A stretch of 32,241 nucleotides of DNA, taken from Planctomycetes bacterium UBA4800. Its GTDB lineage: Bacteria; Planctomycetota; UBA8108; UBA8890; UBA8898. The stretch is from assembly GCA_002402755.1 (NCBI GenBank), contig DHGK01000213.1, forward strand, positions 1 through 32,241. Reading direction: 5' to 3'. Below are positions 6,835 through 14,581 of the stretch, one piece after another (position 1 is the first letter of the stretch; each line of letters begins with the position of its first letter). The position numbers and the translations under genes are program-made. The notes under the pieces were generated by a model, which did no database searches, had not been told where the DNA came from, and saw only the letters and a list, made by a program, of their open reading frames with translations.

Positions 6835-8502
6835 TCAGTTGCCGAAGATCGCATCCAAGTCGGGGTTGTCGCGCCGGGGCGCGGACGAGTCGCTCGGGGG
6901 CGGCGGGGCCTGCGGCGCATCGCGGCGCTCCTCCGGCGGAAGGAGATCGAGAAGCCCGCGCCGCGCCGCGGCGGCGCCGTCGCGGCGCTGCCCCGCCATT
7001 GCCTGAAAGTCGCTTCCCAGCGACGCGAAACGCTCCTCCGCATAGGTGTCGAGGATGCGCGCCGCGGTGCGTTCGATGAGCGCGCGCGCGAGCTTCACAT
7101 CGCCGGGAAGCTCGAGCGCCGCGAGCCATTGCTCCCGGTCGGTCTCGGGGGTCGAGGCGGCCGGCGCGGCACGCTGCCGCATGTCGTTCACGGCGACGGA
7201 AGAGATGTCGAGCTTTGCCGCAACGTTCTCGAGGAGCCGCAGCTCCGCATCGGCCGCGGCGCCCTTCTCGCGCAGCGCCGCGAGAATGCCCTCGATGAGG
7301 AGCTGCCGTTCGAGCGGCGCGAGGCGCTCCCTGAGGCGCTGCGCCGCCCGGGCCACGTCGATCGGCGCGCCGGCCAGCTCTTCCCGCAGGAGGTCGAGAC
7401 GCTTACGTTCGAGCGCGTCGGGCGCGAAGCGGTCCTCGAGCATGCGCCCGATCGCCGCGATCTCGGCGGCGTCGAAGCGACCGTCCGAACGGGCGCAGGC
7501 GATCGCGAGACGAAGCGCATCGGCGGCAAGCTCGCGTTCGAACGGGGCTTCGGGGGCAGCCGGCGCGCGCGTGTCGCGCGCCGAGGCGGCCGCGCGCCGG
7601 AGCTTCCTGCGGCCGGCGGAGGGCATCTGGCCGCCGGCGCCGGCGAGGGCCTCCTCGGGCTCCTCCTCGAGCGGGGTCACCGGCCTGAGCGCCGCGCCGC
7701 GGCCCGGATCGAGACGGTGCTCGAAGTTCTCGAGCGCCGCGATGGGGTCGGTGCGGTCGAGCCTGAGCGCGGCGAGCGTGTCGCGGCGAAGGCGCGCGCT
7801 TACCAGACACGCGACCGTGTCCCTGCCGGTTCTGGGATCGACGGCGGGGATGACGCCCGAGACGATGATCGCGCCGAGCGACGGCGCCGCATCGAGCGCC
7901 GCCGCCCCCAGGAGCAGCGCGAGCGCCGCGACGGCGCGGGCATAGGTCTCGTTGCGGTCGCGTTCGGGCCAGTTGCGGTACGAGATCCGCCCGGTCTTGG
8001 TGAGCGAGCTGCGTTCCTTCGGGATCACGTTATCGCCGGGCAGGTCGATCTCCACCTTGAGGGCGCCCCGGGCGGTGCATGCCACGCGTACGCCGATCGC
8101 GAAGGGAAGCGAAAGGCGCGTGAACGCATCCTGCACGGCCGCGGCGACGGCGGCGGGATCGCCGCCGAGAAGCCGCGCGAGAGAGCTCACGCGCGCGGCC
8201 TCCTTGTCGCGGAGGCGCTGCATGCGGCGCGCGACGAAGAACGGCAACAGGTAGCAGGAAAGGGGCTTGCGCAGGCTCTCGGCCGCTTCGCGGCTGCGTT
8301 CCTCGGCCTGGGCGAGATAGCCGGCGGAGTCGTCGGGCCGCGGCAGGCGGCTCGGGGGGAGCGCTCGCTCCCATTCCGCACGCCCGCGGATTCGCGCCGG
8401 CGCGCGCGCGTGAAGGTTGAGGAGCGCCTCGATGTGGGCCTCGTTGCGCCGGTGCTCGGCCGCGGCCGAGACCTTGGCGATGACATTCCTGGTGCGCGCC
8501 AT
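6835..8502 (-). CDS. TerB-domain protein paired with BrxL
   Basis: The 555-residue product starts at the ATG at 8502, 12 bases after GGAGG. Three parts can be seen. Residues 1-80 are basic and helical. Residues 80-285 form a mixed alpha/beta region with a strand-rich piece (ALKVEIDLPGDNVIP), an invariant-looking PRTGRDT near 223-229 and a closing RPVTP near 273-277; I do not know a name for it. Residues 321-436 are a TerB-like helical domain (ARSDGRFDAAEIAAIGRML, then two further helical hairpins), the fold found in tellurite-resistance/stress operons and thought to bind metal. A proline/acidic tail ends in DNPDLDAIFGN. It is the promoter-proximal gene of the brxL operon, so it probably works with BrxL, perhaps as regulator, sensor or adaptor; this role is inference. 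No signal peptide or membrane segment is evident. Confidence 0.75.
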   Translation of the reverse strand: MARTRNVIAKVSAAAEHRRNEAHIEALLNLHARAPARIRGRAEWERALPPSRLPRPDDSAGYLAQAEERSREAAESLRKPLSCYLLPFFVARRMQRLRDKEAARVSSLARLLGGDPAAVAAAVQDAFTRLSLPFAIGVRVACTARGALKVEIDLPGDNVIPKERSSLTKTGRISYRNWPERDRNETYARAVAALALLLGAAALDAAPSLGAIIVSGVIPAVDPRTGRDTVACLVSARLRRDTLAALRLDRTDPIAALENFEHRLDPGRGAALRPVTPLEEEPEEALAGAGGQMPSAGRRKLRRAAASARDTRAPAAPEAPFERELAADALRLAIACARSDGRFDAAEIAAIGRMLEDRFAPDALERKRLDLLREELAGAPIDVARAAQRLRERLAPLERQLLIEGILAALREKGAAADAELRLLENVAAKLDISSVAVNDMRQRAAPAASTPETDREQWLAALELPGDVKLARALIERTAARILDTYAEERFASLGSDFQAMAGQRRDGAAAARRGLLDLLPPEERRDAPQAPPPPSDSSAPRRDNPDLDAIFGN

Positions 8503-8545
8503 GCGTGCGAAGGACCTCCGTGGCGGCAACGCGCTCGCGTCTGGG

Positions 8546-8574
8546 ATGGTATGGCCGGCACGGAGTCGGGTCAA
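8546..8574 (-). promoter_or_regulatory. Predicted promoter of the terB-brxL operon
   Basis: Read on the minus strand, TTGACC (8574-8569) is followed after exactly 17 bases by TACCAT (8551-8546). The predicted transcription start near 8539 leaves a leader of about 37 nt with GGAGG before the ATG at 8502. It lies back to back with the promoter at 8593-8621. Confidence 0.65.
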
Positions 8575-8592
8575 TACGGGCGTGTTCGGCCG

Positions 8593-8621
8593 TTGACCGC
8601 GGGCCGCGCCCGGTATAGGCT
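8593..8621 (+). promoter_or_regulatory. Predicted promoter of the Gfo/Idh-FAH operon
   Basis: TTGACC at 8593-8598 is followed after 17 bases by TAGGCT at 8616-8621 (TATAGG at 8614-8619 would give a 15-base spacer). Its -35 box mirrors that of the divergent promoter, with 18 bases between the two boxes. Confidence 0.5.
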
Positions 8622-8658
8622 GCACGCAGGCGGGCGGCGGGCGAGAAAGGCGGTGCAC

Positions 8659-9831
8659 ATGGTTCTCGGCCGGCGAGGTTTTCTCGGCATGGCGGCCGCG
8701 GGCGCCGGCGCGGCGGCCGCGCGCGCGGGCGAGGCGCGGCGGTACCGCGCCTGCGTGATCGGGCACACGGGGCGCGGCGGCTACGGGCACGGCCTGGACA
8801 AGGCGTTTCAGAAGATTCCCGGCGTGAGCGTGACGGCGCTCGCCGACCCCGACGAGAAGGGCCGGGAGGCGGCGGCGCGCCGCGCGGGCGCGGCGCGCAC
8901 GTACGCCGACTGGCGCGCGATGCTCGGGGAGGAGAAGCCCGATCTCGTGGCGATCGGCCCGCGCTGGGTCGAGCAGAGGCTCGAGATGATCACGGCCGCG
9001 GCGGAGGCCGGCGCGCACGTCTACATGGAGAAGCCGCTTGCGGCATCGCTTGAAGAGGCGGACGCCATCGTCGCCGTCGCCGCGAAGCACAGGATCAAGA
9101 TCGCGCTCGCGCACCAGGTGATGCTCGCGCCCGCGATCGTGCACCTCAAGCGTTGCGTGGAGGAGGGATTGATCGGCGAGCTTCTCGAGATGCGCACGCG
9201 CGGCAAGGAAGACGCGCGCGCGGGCGGCGAGGATCTCATGGTGCTCGGGACGCACTGCTGCTACCTCATGCGGTACTTCGGCGGCGCGCCCCTGTGGTGC
9301 GCCGCGCGCGTGACCCGGGACGGCCGCGACATCACGGCCGCCGACCGCCGCGCGGCGACCGAACCGCTCGGCCCGGTCGCCGGCGACTCGATCCATGCGA
9401 CGTACGCGTTTCCGGGCGGTGTGCACGGCCACTTCGCGTCGCAGAAGGTGCCGGCGGGGCAGGGCGGCCGCTTTCAGATCGTCCTGTACGGTTCGAAGGG
9501 CGTCGTGCTCGTCCCCATAGGCCAGGATCCGAAGGCGTGGTACCTCGATGATCCCTTGTGGTCGCCGGGCCAGACGGGCGCGCAATGGAAGCCGCTTCCC
9601 GAGGCGCCGTCGAATCGGGATCCTTCGGGGCTGGAAGGCGTCGAGGCCGCCAACAAGCGGATCGTCGAGGATCTCATGCGCGCCGCCGAAACCGGCGGCG
9701 AGCCCGCCGCCGGGGTGCTGGAGGGCCGCGCGACGCTCGAGATGATCATGGCGGTGTACGCCTCGCATCTTGCGGGCGGACGGGCGGCCTTGCCGCCGGC
9801 GGACCGGCGTCACCCCCTGGGAGCATTGTGA
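8659..9831 (+). CDS. Tat-exported Gfo/Idh/MocA-family oxidoreductase
   Basis: The 390-residue product opens with a twin-arginine signal (RRGFLGMAAAG, alanine-rich core, cleavage near 23). It then shows a Rossmann nucleotide-binding start (ACVIGHTGRGGYGHGL, 31-46), an ADPDE turn after the second strand and the family's EKPL motif at 124-127 (YMEKPLAASLEEAD). These proteins are NAD(P)-dependent dehydrogenases or reductases acting on sugars, inositols and related compounds; exported Tat versions are numerous in Planctomycetota and related bacteria. The substrate cannot be read. The ATG at 8659 is preceded by AGAAAGG; a GTG two codons earlier is a possible alternative. It forms an operon with the FAH-family gene 26 bases downstream, so both may act on one extracytoplasmic carbohydrate breakdown route. 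Confidence 0.85.
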   Translation: MVLGRRGFLGMAAAGAGAAAARAGEARRYRACVIGHTGRGGYGHGLDKAFQKIPGVSVTALADPDEKGREAAARRAGAARTYADWRAMLGEEKPDLVAIGPRWVEQRLEMITAAAEAGAHVYMEKPLAASLEEADAIVAVAAKHRIKIALAHQVMLAPAIVHLKRCVEEGLIGELLEMRTRGKEDARAGGEDLMVLGTHCCYLMRYFGGAPLWCAARVTRDGRDITAADRRAATEPLGPVAGDSIHATYAFPGGVHGHFASQKVPAGQGGRFQIVLYGSKGVVLVPIGQDPKAWYLDDPLWSPGQTGAQWKPLPEAPSNRDPSGLEGVEAANKRIVEDLMRAAETGGEPAAGVLEGRATLEMIMAVYASHLAGGRAALPPADRRHPLGAL

Positions 9832-9857
9832 GCCATCGATCTCGGAAAGGAGTACGC

Positions 9858-10691
9858 ATGCAGGCACTGAGTCGAAGAGCGTTTCTCGGGACGGGCGCGG
9901 CGCTCGCCGTCGGGGCAGGTGCGGCCGAGGGCGCGCCGGCACCGCGGCGCTTCGTGCGCTTCGAGAAGGGATCGGCGCGCGCCTACGGGCTTCTGGACGG
10001 CGACACGGTGAAGGAGCTCTGGGGGGCGCCGTTCGAGAACGTGTGGGAGACGGGAAGGAGGTTCGCGCTCGGGGACGTGAAGCTGCTCGTGCCGTGCGAG
10101 CCTTCCAAGGTGCTCGCGCTCGCCGGCAACTACAGGAGCCATCTGGGCGACACGCCGGCGCACACGAACCCCGAGGCGTTCATCAAGGCGCCGTCGGCGC
10201 TGCTTGCCCACGAGGGCGCGATCGTCATCCCGAGGGGCGCCGAGGATGTGCACTTCGAGGGCGAGCTCGTGATCGTGATCGGCAGGAAGGCCAAGAACGC
10301 GGCGCCGGCCGAGGCTGCGACGCACATCTTCGGCTACACCTGCGGCAACGACGTGAGTGCGCGCATCTGGCAGAAGAACGATGTCCAGTGGTGGCGCGCG
10401 AAGGCCTGCGACACCTTCGCTCCGCTCGGCCCGTGGATCGCGTGCGGGATCGATCCTGCGGCGCTGCGGCTCACCACGCGGGTCAACGGCCGGGTGACGC
10501 AGGACAGCCCGACGAACCTGCTCGTCCACGACGCGGCCGCGATCGTGAGCTTCCTGAGCGCCCACATGACGCTCCTGCCCGGCGACATCATCTACACGGG
10601 CACGCCGGGAACGACGAGCGCGCTTGCGTCCGGCGACGTCGTCGAGGTCGACATCGACGGGATCGGGGTACTGCGGAACCGGGTCGCGTAG
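9858..10691 (+). CDS. Tat-exported fumarylacetoacetate hydrolase-family protein
   Basis: The 277-residue product begins with a Tat signal (SRRAFLGTGAALAVGAGAA). A complete FAH-fold domain follows, with a LAGNYRSHL segment at 88-96 where the family binds substrate. Metal-ligand candidates are E134 and E136 (HFEGELVIVIG) and D165 (GYTCGNDVSAR); the KACDTFAPLGPW block lies at 182-193 and YTGTPGTT at 246-253. Members hydrolyse or decarboxylate 2,4-dioxo acids, for example in 2-keto-3-deoxy-sugar-acid or aromatic catabolism. The start is firm, with AAAGGAG five bases before the ATG. It is the second gene of the operon begun at 8659. An exported FAH protein is unusual because characterised members are cytoplasmic. 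Confidence 0.85.
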   Translation: MQALSRRAFLGTGAALAVGAGAAEGAPAPRRFVRFEKGSARAYGLLDGDTVKELWGAPFENVWETGRRFALGDVKLLVPCEPSKVLALAGNYRSHLGDTPAHTNPEAFIKAPSALLAHEGAIVIPRGAEDVHFEGELVIVIGRKAKNAAPAEAATHIFGYTCGNDVSARIWQKNDVQWWRAKACDTFAPLGPWIACGIDPAALRLTTRVNGRVTQDSPTNLLVHDAAAIVSFLSAHMTLLPGDIIYTGTPGTTSALASGDVVEVDIDGIGVLRNRVA

Positions 10692-10784
10692 GGTCACGTG
10701 CGGGAACAGGCGACCTGCTGCGGCGTGTCAGCCGCGTCCGCGCAGGGCTCCTTGTGCGCCGGCGTGCATCCGGGCCGAGGGCGT

Positions 10785-11204
10785 TCAACTTCGGAACGGA
10801 TTCACGACATTCACGCCTCCGTAATCCTGCCCATCGTTGAGATCCTCGGAGTAGAGCGTGGCGCATTCCGCGAGCCTCGCGGCGGCGACGATCAGCGCGT
10901 CGAAGTAGGACAGCCGGAAGCGATCGACCAGCTCGAAGGCGAGATCCACGTGCGGCAGCGTGATTGAGCGCACGTCGTGGCGCTTCCAGAGCTGCACCCA
11001 TGCGAGCGCCTCTCCGTGTGTGAGCGGCACGCGCCGGCGCGGGCTTGTCACCGCGCGATAGAACTCCCCGAGCACCTGCACGGAAAGGCAGACGCCGGCG
11101 CGTTTCGCGAGCGCAAGGGCCGCCGCAAACTTTGCCGGGTCCGGCCCCGCGCTCTCGATCGCATAGACGAGAACGTTCGTATCGAGAAAGACCCTATCTG
11201 ACAT
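10785..11204 (-). CDS. vapC: VapC-type PIN-domain ribonuclease toxin
   Basis: The 139-residue product is a complete PIN domain. The acidic catalytic set is visible: D8 in FLDTNVLVYAI, E47 in VLGEFYRAV, D102 in SYFDALIVAAA, and D121/D124 in SEDLNDG. Such toxins are Mg-dependent RNases that cut tRNA or rRNA and are held in check by the partner antitoxin. The ATG at 11204 lies inside the end of the antitoxin gene (11-base overlap) with GAGGAG just upstream, so translation is coupled. It converges with the FAH gene; the 93 bases between them hold no clear terminator. Confidence 0.88.
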   Translation of the reverse strand: MSDRVFLDTNVLVYAIESAGPDPAKFAAALALAKRAGVCLSVQVLGEFYRAVTSPRRRVPLTHGEALAWVQLWKRHDVRSITLPHVDLAFELVDRFRLSYFDALIVAAARLAECATLYSEDLNDGQDYGGVNVVNPFRS

Positions 11205-11454
11205 TCATCTCCTCGCGCGAGGGATGCGTCCCGATCTGGAAACGAGCGGTGCGCTTGAGAAGAGCCTCCATCAGCCGGTCGCGTTCCTCGATCTCCGCCC
11301 GCAGCTCGGGGCTGCCGGCGCACGTGTCGCGGCCCTCGGCAATCCTCTTGTTGAGCGCTTCTTCAAGGAATCGCGTCAGGGTCATTCCTCGTCGAGCGGC
11401 CTCGGCTTTTGCTTCTCGGTATGTCGCGTCGTCGATTCTGAGTGTCTTCTGCAT
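11194..11454 (-). CDS. vapB: Ribbon-helix-helix antitoxin partner of VapC
   Basis: The 86-residue product begins MQKTLRIDDATYREAKAEAA, a typical ribbon-helix-helix start (beta strand with alternating residues, then two helices with RRGMTLTRFLEEAL). An acidic C-terminal segment probably wraps the toxin. It would bind DNA as a dimer at its own promoter, repressing the vapBC operon. The ATG has no Shine-Dalgarno and lies only seven bases from a near-perfect promoter -10 box, so the mRNA is probably leaderless. Confidence 0.85.
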   Translation of the reverse strand: MQKTLRIDDATYREAKAEAARRGMTLTRFLEEALNKRIAEGRDTCAGSPELRAEIEERDRLMEALLKRTARFQIGTHPSREEMNVR

Positions 11455-11460
11455 GCTTTC

Positions 11461-11489
11461 ATACTACAACAATCTGGCGTTTCTGTCAA
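11461..11489 (-). promoter_or_regulatory. vapBC promoter, close to consensus
   Basis: On the minus strand TTGACA (11489-11484) and TAGTAT (11466-11461) are 17 bases apart. Only six bases (GAAAGC) lie between the -10 box and the ATG at 11454, so transcription should begin at or within a base or so of the start codon. The surrounding stretch is clearly AT-richer than the rest of the window. Confidence 0.75.
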
Positions 11490-11547
11490 ATGAAAGATTT
11501 GGACGCAATGACACCCAACCTGACCTAATCCGTGAATACGGCCTTGT

Positions 11548-12984
11548 TCACCGCACCAGGTCGCGCTCGATCTGCTCGAGCGACTTGCCCTTGGTCTCGG
11601 GGACGCGGAGCATGATGAAGACGAAGCCCGCGGCGCAGATGGCGGCGTAGAGCCAGAACGTACCGGCGGGGCCGAGGCGCTCGTTCAGGAGCGGAAACGT
11701 GTAGGTCAGGATGAAGCACGCGATCCAGAGCGCCGAGACGGCCACCGAGACCGCCGCGCCGCGAATGCGGTTCGGGTAGATCTCGGCAATGAGCACCCAG
11801 GTCACCGGCGCGAGCGAGAAGGCGTAGCAGGCGAGCGTCGCCATCACGGGAACGACGACGATGAGGCCCTGCAACTGCAGGAAGTAGGTGGCGCCGATCA
11901 TCGCGTGGAAGAGGCCGATGCCGGCGCAGCCGACCAGCATGAGCGCGCGCCGGCCGAAGCGGTCGACGGTGAGAATGGCGAAGACCGTGAAGACCACGTT
12001 GACGATGCCGGTGATGACGATGTTGAACATGGTGTCGCTGACGCCGTAACCGGCTTCGCGGAAGATGTCCTCGGCGTAGTTGAAGATGACGTTGATGCCG
12101 CTCCATTGCTGGAGCACCGCGAGGATCACGCCGATCATCAGGATCCTCGTCATGCGGGGGTCGAGGAGCTCGGCGTAGCGCACGCGCTGGACTTCCTCGG
12201 CCGCGATCGTCTTCTCGATGTCCGCGACCTGGGCGTCCGCGTAGGCGCCGCCGCCGATGCGCGCAAGGACGTCCCGCGCCCCGGCGGCCATGCCGTTCTT
12301 GACCAGCCAACGCGGGCTCTCGGGGATGCACAGCGAGCCGATGAAGAAGAGGAGCGACGGCGCCGTCACCGCGATGAACATCCAGCGCCAGCCGTGTTGC
12401 CCGTTCCACGAGGCGCGGATGAAGTCGGGCAGCGCGTCCTTGGCGATGTCGCCGGGAACCGGCTGCGCGATGAGCCAGTTCACCGTTTGCGCGGCGACGA
12501 TGCCGATGACGATCGTGAACTGGTTGATCGCGACGAGGCGGCCGCGCATGTGCGCGGGGGCGACCTCGGCGATGTACATGGGCGAGAGGTTCGAGGCCAT
12601 GCCGATGGCGACGCCGCCGAGGATGCGCCACAGGACAAACGCATCGAACGTCGACGCCCGGCCGGTCAGCACCGAGGACACGGCGAATATGAAGGCGGCG
12701 GCGAGGAGCAGGCGCTTCCGGCCGAACCTGTCGCTCAGGACGCCCGAGGCGATCGACCCGAGGAGGCAGCCGACGAGCGCGCAGCTGTTCGCCCAGCCCT
12801 GGAGCGCCTTGTCGTGCTCGAGCCCGAAGAACGGCTGGAAGAACGGCTTGGCGCCGCCGATCACGACCCAGTCGTAGCCGAAGAGAAGGCCTCCCATGGC
12901 GGCGACGAGGCTTATGAGCCAGACGTAGACCAGGTTGTAGCTCCCGGGCCCGCCATCGCCGTCGTACGCGCGGCCGTGCTCCAT
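11548..12984 (-). CDS. Sugar-porter-family MFS transporter
   Basis: The 478-residue product has the 12-helix layout and signatures of the sugar porter family (XylE, GalP, IolT, GLUT). Seen directly: LLFGYDWVVIGGA in helix 1, SDRFGRKR and VDRFGRRA in the two cytoplasmic 2-3 type loops, PESPRWL after helix 6, QQWSGINVIFNYAEDIF in helix 7 and PETKG after helix 12. It should import a monosaccharide or polyol with protons across the inner membrane. The ATG at 12984 has GGAG at a proper distance; ATGs at 12999 and 13056 are alternatives without good sites. It follows the glycoside-hydrolase-like gene by a few dozen bases, which fits uptake of the sugar that enzyme releases. Confidence 0.9.
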   Translation of the reverse strand: MEHGRAYDGDGGPGSYNLVYVWLISLVAAMGGLLFGYDWVVIGGAKPFFQPFFGLEHDKALQGWANSCALVGCLLGSIASGVLSDRFGRKRLLLAAAFIFAVSSVLTGRASTFDAFVLWRILGGVAIGMASNLSPMYIAEVAPAHMRGRLVAINQFTIVIGIVAAQTVNWLIAQPVPGDIAKDALPDFIRASWNGQHGWRWMFIAVTAPSLLFFIGSLCIPESPRWLVKNGMAAGARDVLARIGGGAYADAQVADIEKTIAAEEVQRVRYAELLDPRMTRILMIGVILAVLQQWSGINVIFNYAEDIFREAGYGVSDTMFNIVITGIVNVVFTVFAILTVDRFGRRALMLVGCAGIGLFHAMIGATYFLQLQGLIVVVPVMATLACYAFSLAPVTWVLIAEIYPNRIRGAAVSVAVSALWIACFILTYTFPLLNERLGPAGTFWLYAAICAAGFVFIMLRVPETKGKSLEQIERDLVR

Positions 12985-13021
12985 CGTACGGTGCTCCATG
13001 TTCGCGGTGAAGGCCGCGATT

Positions 13022-14521
13022 CTACCGCTTTTCGACGGCGATTTCCGCAACGGCAATCGCGGCCCCGCCTGCCGAGAGGCGGAAGTCCCCGCCGTTGGCG
13101 CGGTTCGCGAAGCGCGCGTCCGCGAGTTCGAAGCGCACCGTGTGCCAGGCGCCCGCGGCCAGGGGGCCGAGCGCCGGGCCGGGCGTGAACGCCCCCTCGA
13201 AGATGGAACCCTTCGGGTCGGCGCCGTCGTACTCGACCTGGACGGGTGCGGCGCGGTCCACGCGGATCGTCATCGTGACGGTGAAGCGTTCTCCCGCCGA
13301 CTCGTAGACGAAGCTGTCGTCCAGGTCGCAGTAGAAGTACCTGGCCGGGCCGTGCTGATTCGGGGCCGTCCTGAGGCACGCGACGCCGTCGATCGCGGTC
13401 TTGTCGACGAGACCGTCGCCGAGCGAGGGGATGCGAATGCCCCCGTCGGCGTCGGGTTTCCAGGAGACCTTCCCGGCGTCCCGCCACTTGCCGCGGATGG
13501 CGAGGCGCTCGCCGCGGCGGAAGAGGTCGGCGTACTTGGCCGTGAGCTCGATGTACGCCGTCCCGTACTCGGTCGAGGGGCCGACGTCGGTGCCCTCGTG
13601 GTACTCGTTCCAGGTCTCGACGTGGACGATGGCGGGCCGCCGGGCGGGCGCGAGCGCCAGGAGGCGCTCCCACTGCCGGCGATAGAACTCGCCGTCCTCG
13701 CGCGGCACGATGAGCGGCTGCCGTCCGGGGACGGCCGTGTGATCGTAGCCGGGGCCGAGGCTCGCGACCCGGTGGAGCTTGAGCCCGAGCGCGCCGCCCC
13801 AGGCGTAGGAGGCGTCGGCGGGGTAGGGCCAGGACACCTCCTTGACGAGGTAGATATCGGTCTTGAACTCGCCGCGGAAGGCCTCGCGCGTGCGCTCGAA
13901 GAGCTGCGGGTTGTCGCCCTTGTGGAAGCCGGCGCTGTAGAGGAACACCACGGGGCGGCCGTCGCGGAGCAGCCGGAACTGCGGCGGCACGAGCGCGAAG
14001 AACTCGAGGATCGTGCGGATGAAGAACTGCTCGCCCTCGGGCGTCGAGATGTCGATTCGGGTGTTGCGCGCGTTCCAGGCGAGCGTCGACGTGTCGTAGA
14101 ACATGCCGGCGGGCACCGGGCCCTTCCCTTCCTTCGCCAGGCGTTCCTCCGCCCGAGCGAGCGCGGCGAGCCCGACCTTGGACCAGCTCGCGCCGTCTCC
14201 GGGGAAGCCCCAGTAGACCGGCATGATCGCATCGATGCCGGCCTTCTTGACGAGGAGGAGCTGCTCGTACCACCAGTCGGCGCTCGCGTACGAGATCTTC
14301 GCGGGGTCCGGCGGGTGGTCGGTGAGGGCATCGCTGCCGTCACCGTTCAGGAAGTGCTCCTTCGTGTCGTACCGGTACCAGTAGAAGAACGATGTGACGA
14401 CGAGGGGCGGTTCCTTGGCGGCCGCGATGGCCGCGACGGCCGCGCCCGCGTCCGCGTCCGCGCCGCGTGCGGGCAGTCCCGCGCAGGCGCACATGACGAG
14501 CGTGAGCACGATCATGCGCAT
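13022..14521 (-). CDS. Secreted GH99/GH71-like (DUF5010-type) glycoside hydrolase-like protein
   Basis: The 499-residue product starts at the ATG at 14521 after AAAGGAG and has a Sec signal peptide (cleavage near residue 20). The body reads as a TIM-barrel enzyme: SFFYWYRYDT at 44-53, GIDAIMPVYWG at 95-105, VVFLYSAGF at 191-199 and VETWNEYHEGTDVGPSTEYG at 301-320, where the acidic residues after the Trp-Asn pair resemble the active-site strand of GH99/GH71-like and DUF5010 proteins. Residues from about 360 form a beta-sandwich-like C-terminal part, possibly carbohydrate-binding. The likely role is cleavage of an external glycan, with the released sugar taken up by the MFS transporter downstream. 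The exact family is uncertain. Confidence 0.7.
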   Translation of the reverse strand: MRMIVLTLVMCACAGLPARGADADAGAAVAAIAAAKEPPLVVTSFFYWYRYDTKEHFLNGDGSDALTDHPPDPAKISYASADWWYEQLLLVKKAGIDAIMPVYWGFPGDGASWSKVGLAALARAEERLAKEGKGPVPAGMFYDTSTLAWNARNTRIDISTPEGEQFFIRTILEFFALVPPQFRLLRDGRPVVFLYSAGFHKGDNPQLFERTREAFRGEFKTDIYLVKEVSWPYPADASYAWGGALGLKLHRVASLGPGYDHTAVPGRQPLIVPREDGEFYRRQWERLLALAPARRPAIVHVETWNEYHEGTDVGPSTEYGTAYIELTAKYADLFRRGERLAIRGKWRDAGKVSWKPDADGGIRIPSLGDGLVDKTAIDGVACLRTAPNQHGPARYFYCDLDDSFVYESAGERFTVTMTIRVDRAAPVQVEYDGADPKGSIFEGAFTPGPALGPLAAGAWHTVRFELADARFANRANGGDFRLSAGGAAIAVAEIAVEKR

Positions 14522-14581
14522 GACGAGCTCCTTTCCGGCCGCCGCGGGCGGCTCGGTCGCGAATCGATGCCCGAGCGGATG

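Noticed and set aside
4718..7129. An 803-codon minus-strand frame overlapping brxL
   Set aside because: It runs out of frame over the AAA+ and Lon motifs, which are intact in the brxL frame; no sign of a frameshift.
3250..9831. A continuous 2193-codon plus-strand frame running antisense to the isomerase-like, brxL and terB genes
   Set aside because: Only its last part (from 8659) is a gene. The rest is Arg/Glu/Asp/Val-rich without domains and mirrors the GC-rich third positions of the genes on the other strand.
10692..10784. Terminator or small RNA between the FAH and vapC genes
   Set aside because: Only five-pair hairpins without a T-tract are present.
11490..11547. Terminator hairpin after the sugar-porter gene
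   Set aside because: The visible GTGAA/TTCAC pairing is only five bases and lies inside the coding end.
13022..13056. Start of the sugar porter at 13056, overlapping the upstream gene
   Set aside because: No ribosome site there; the ATG at 12984 has one, and the extra residues are not typical of the family.
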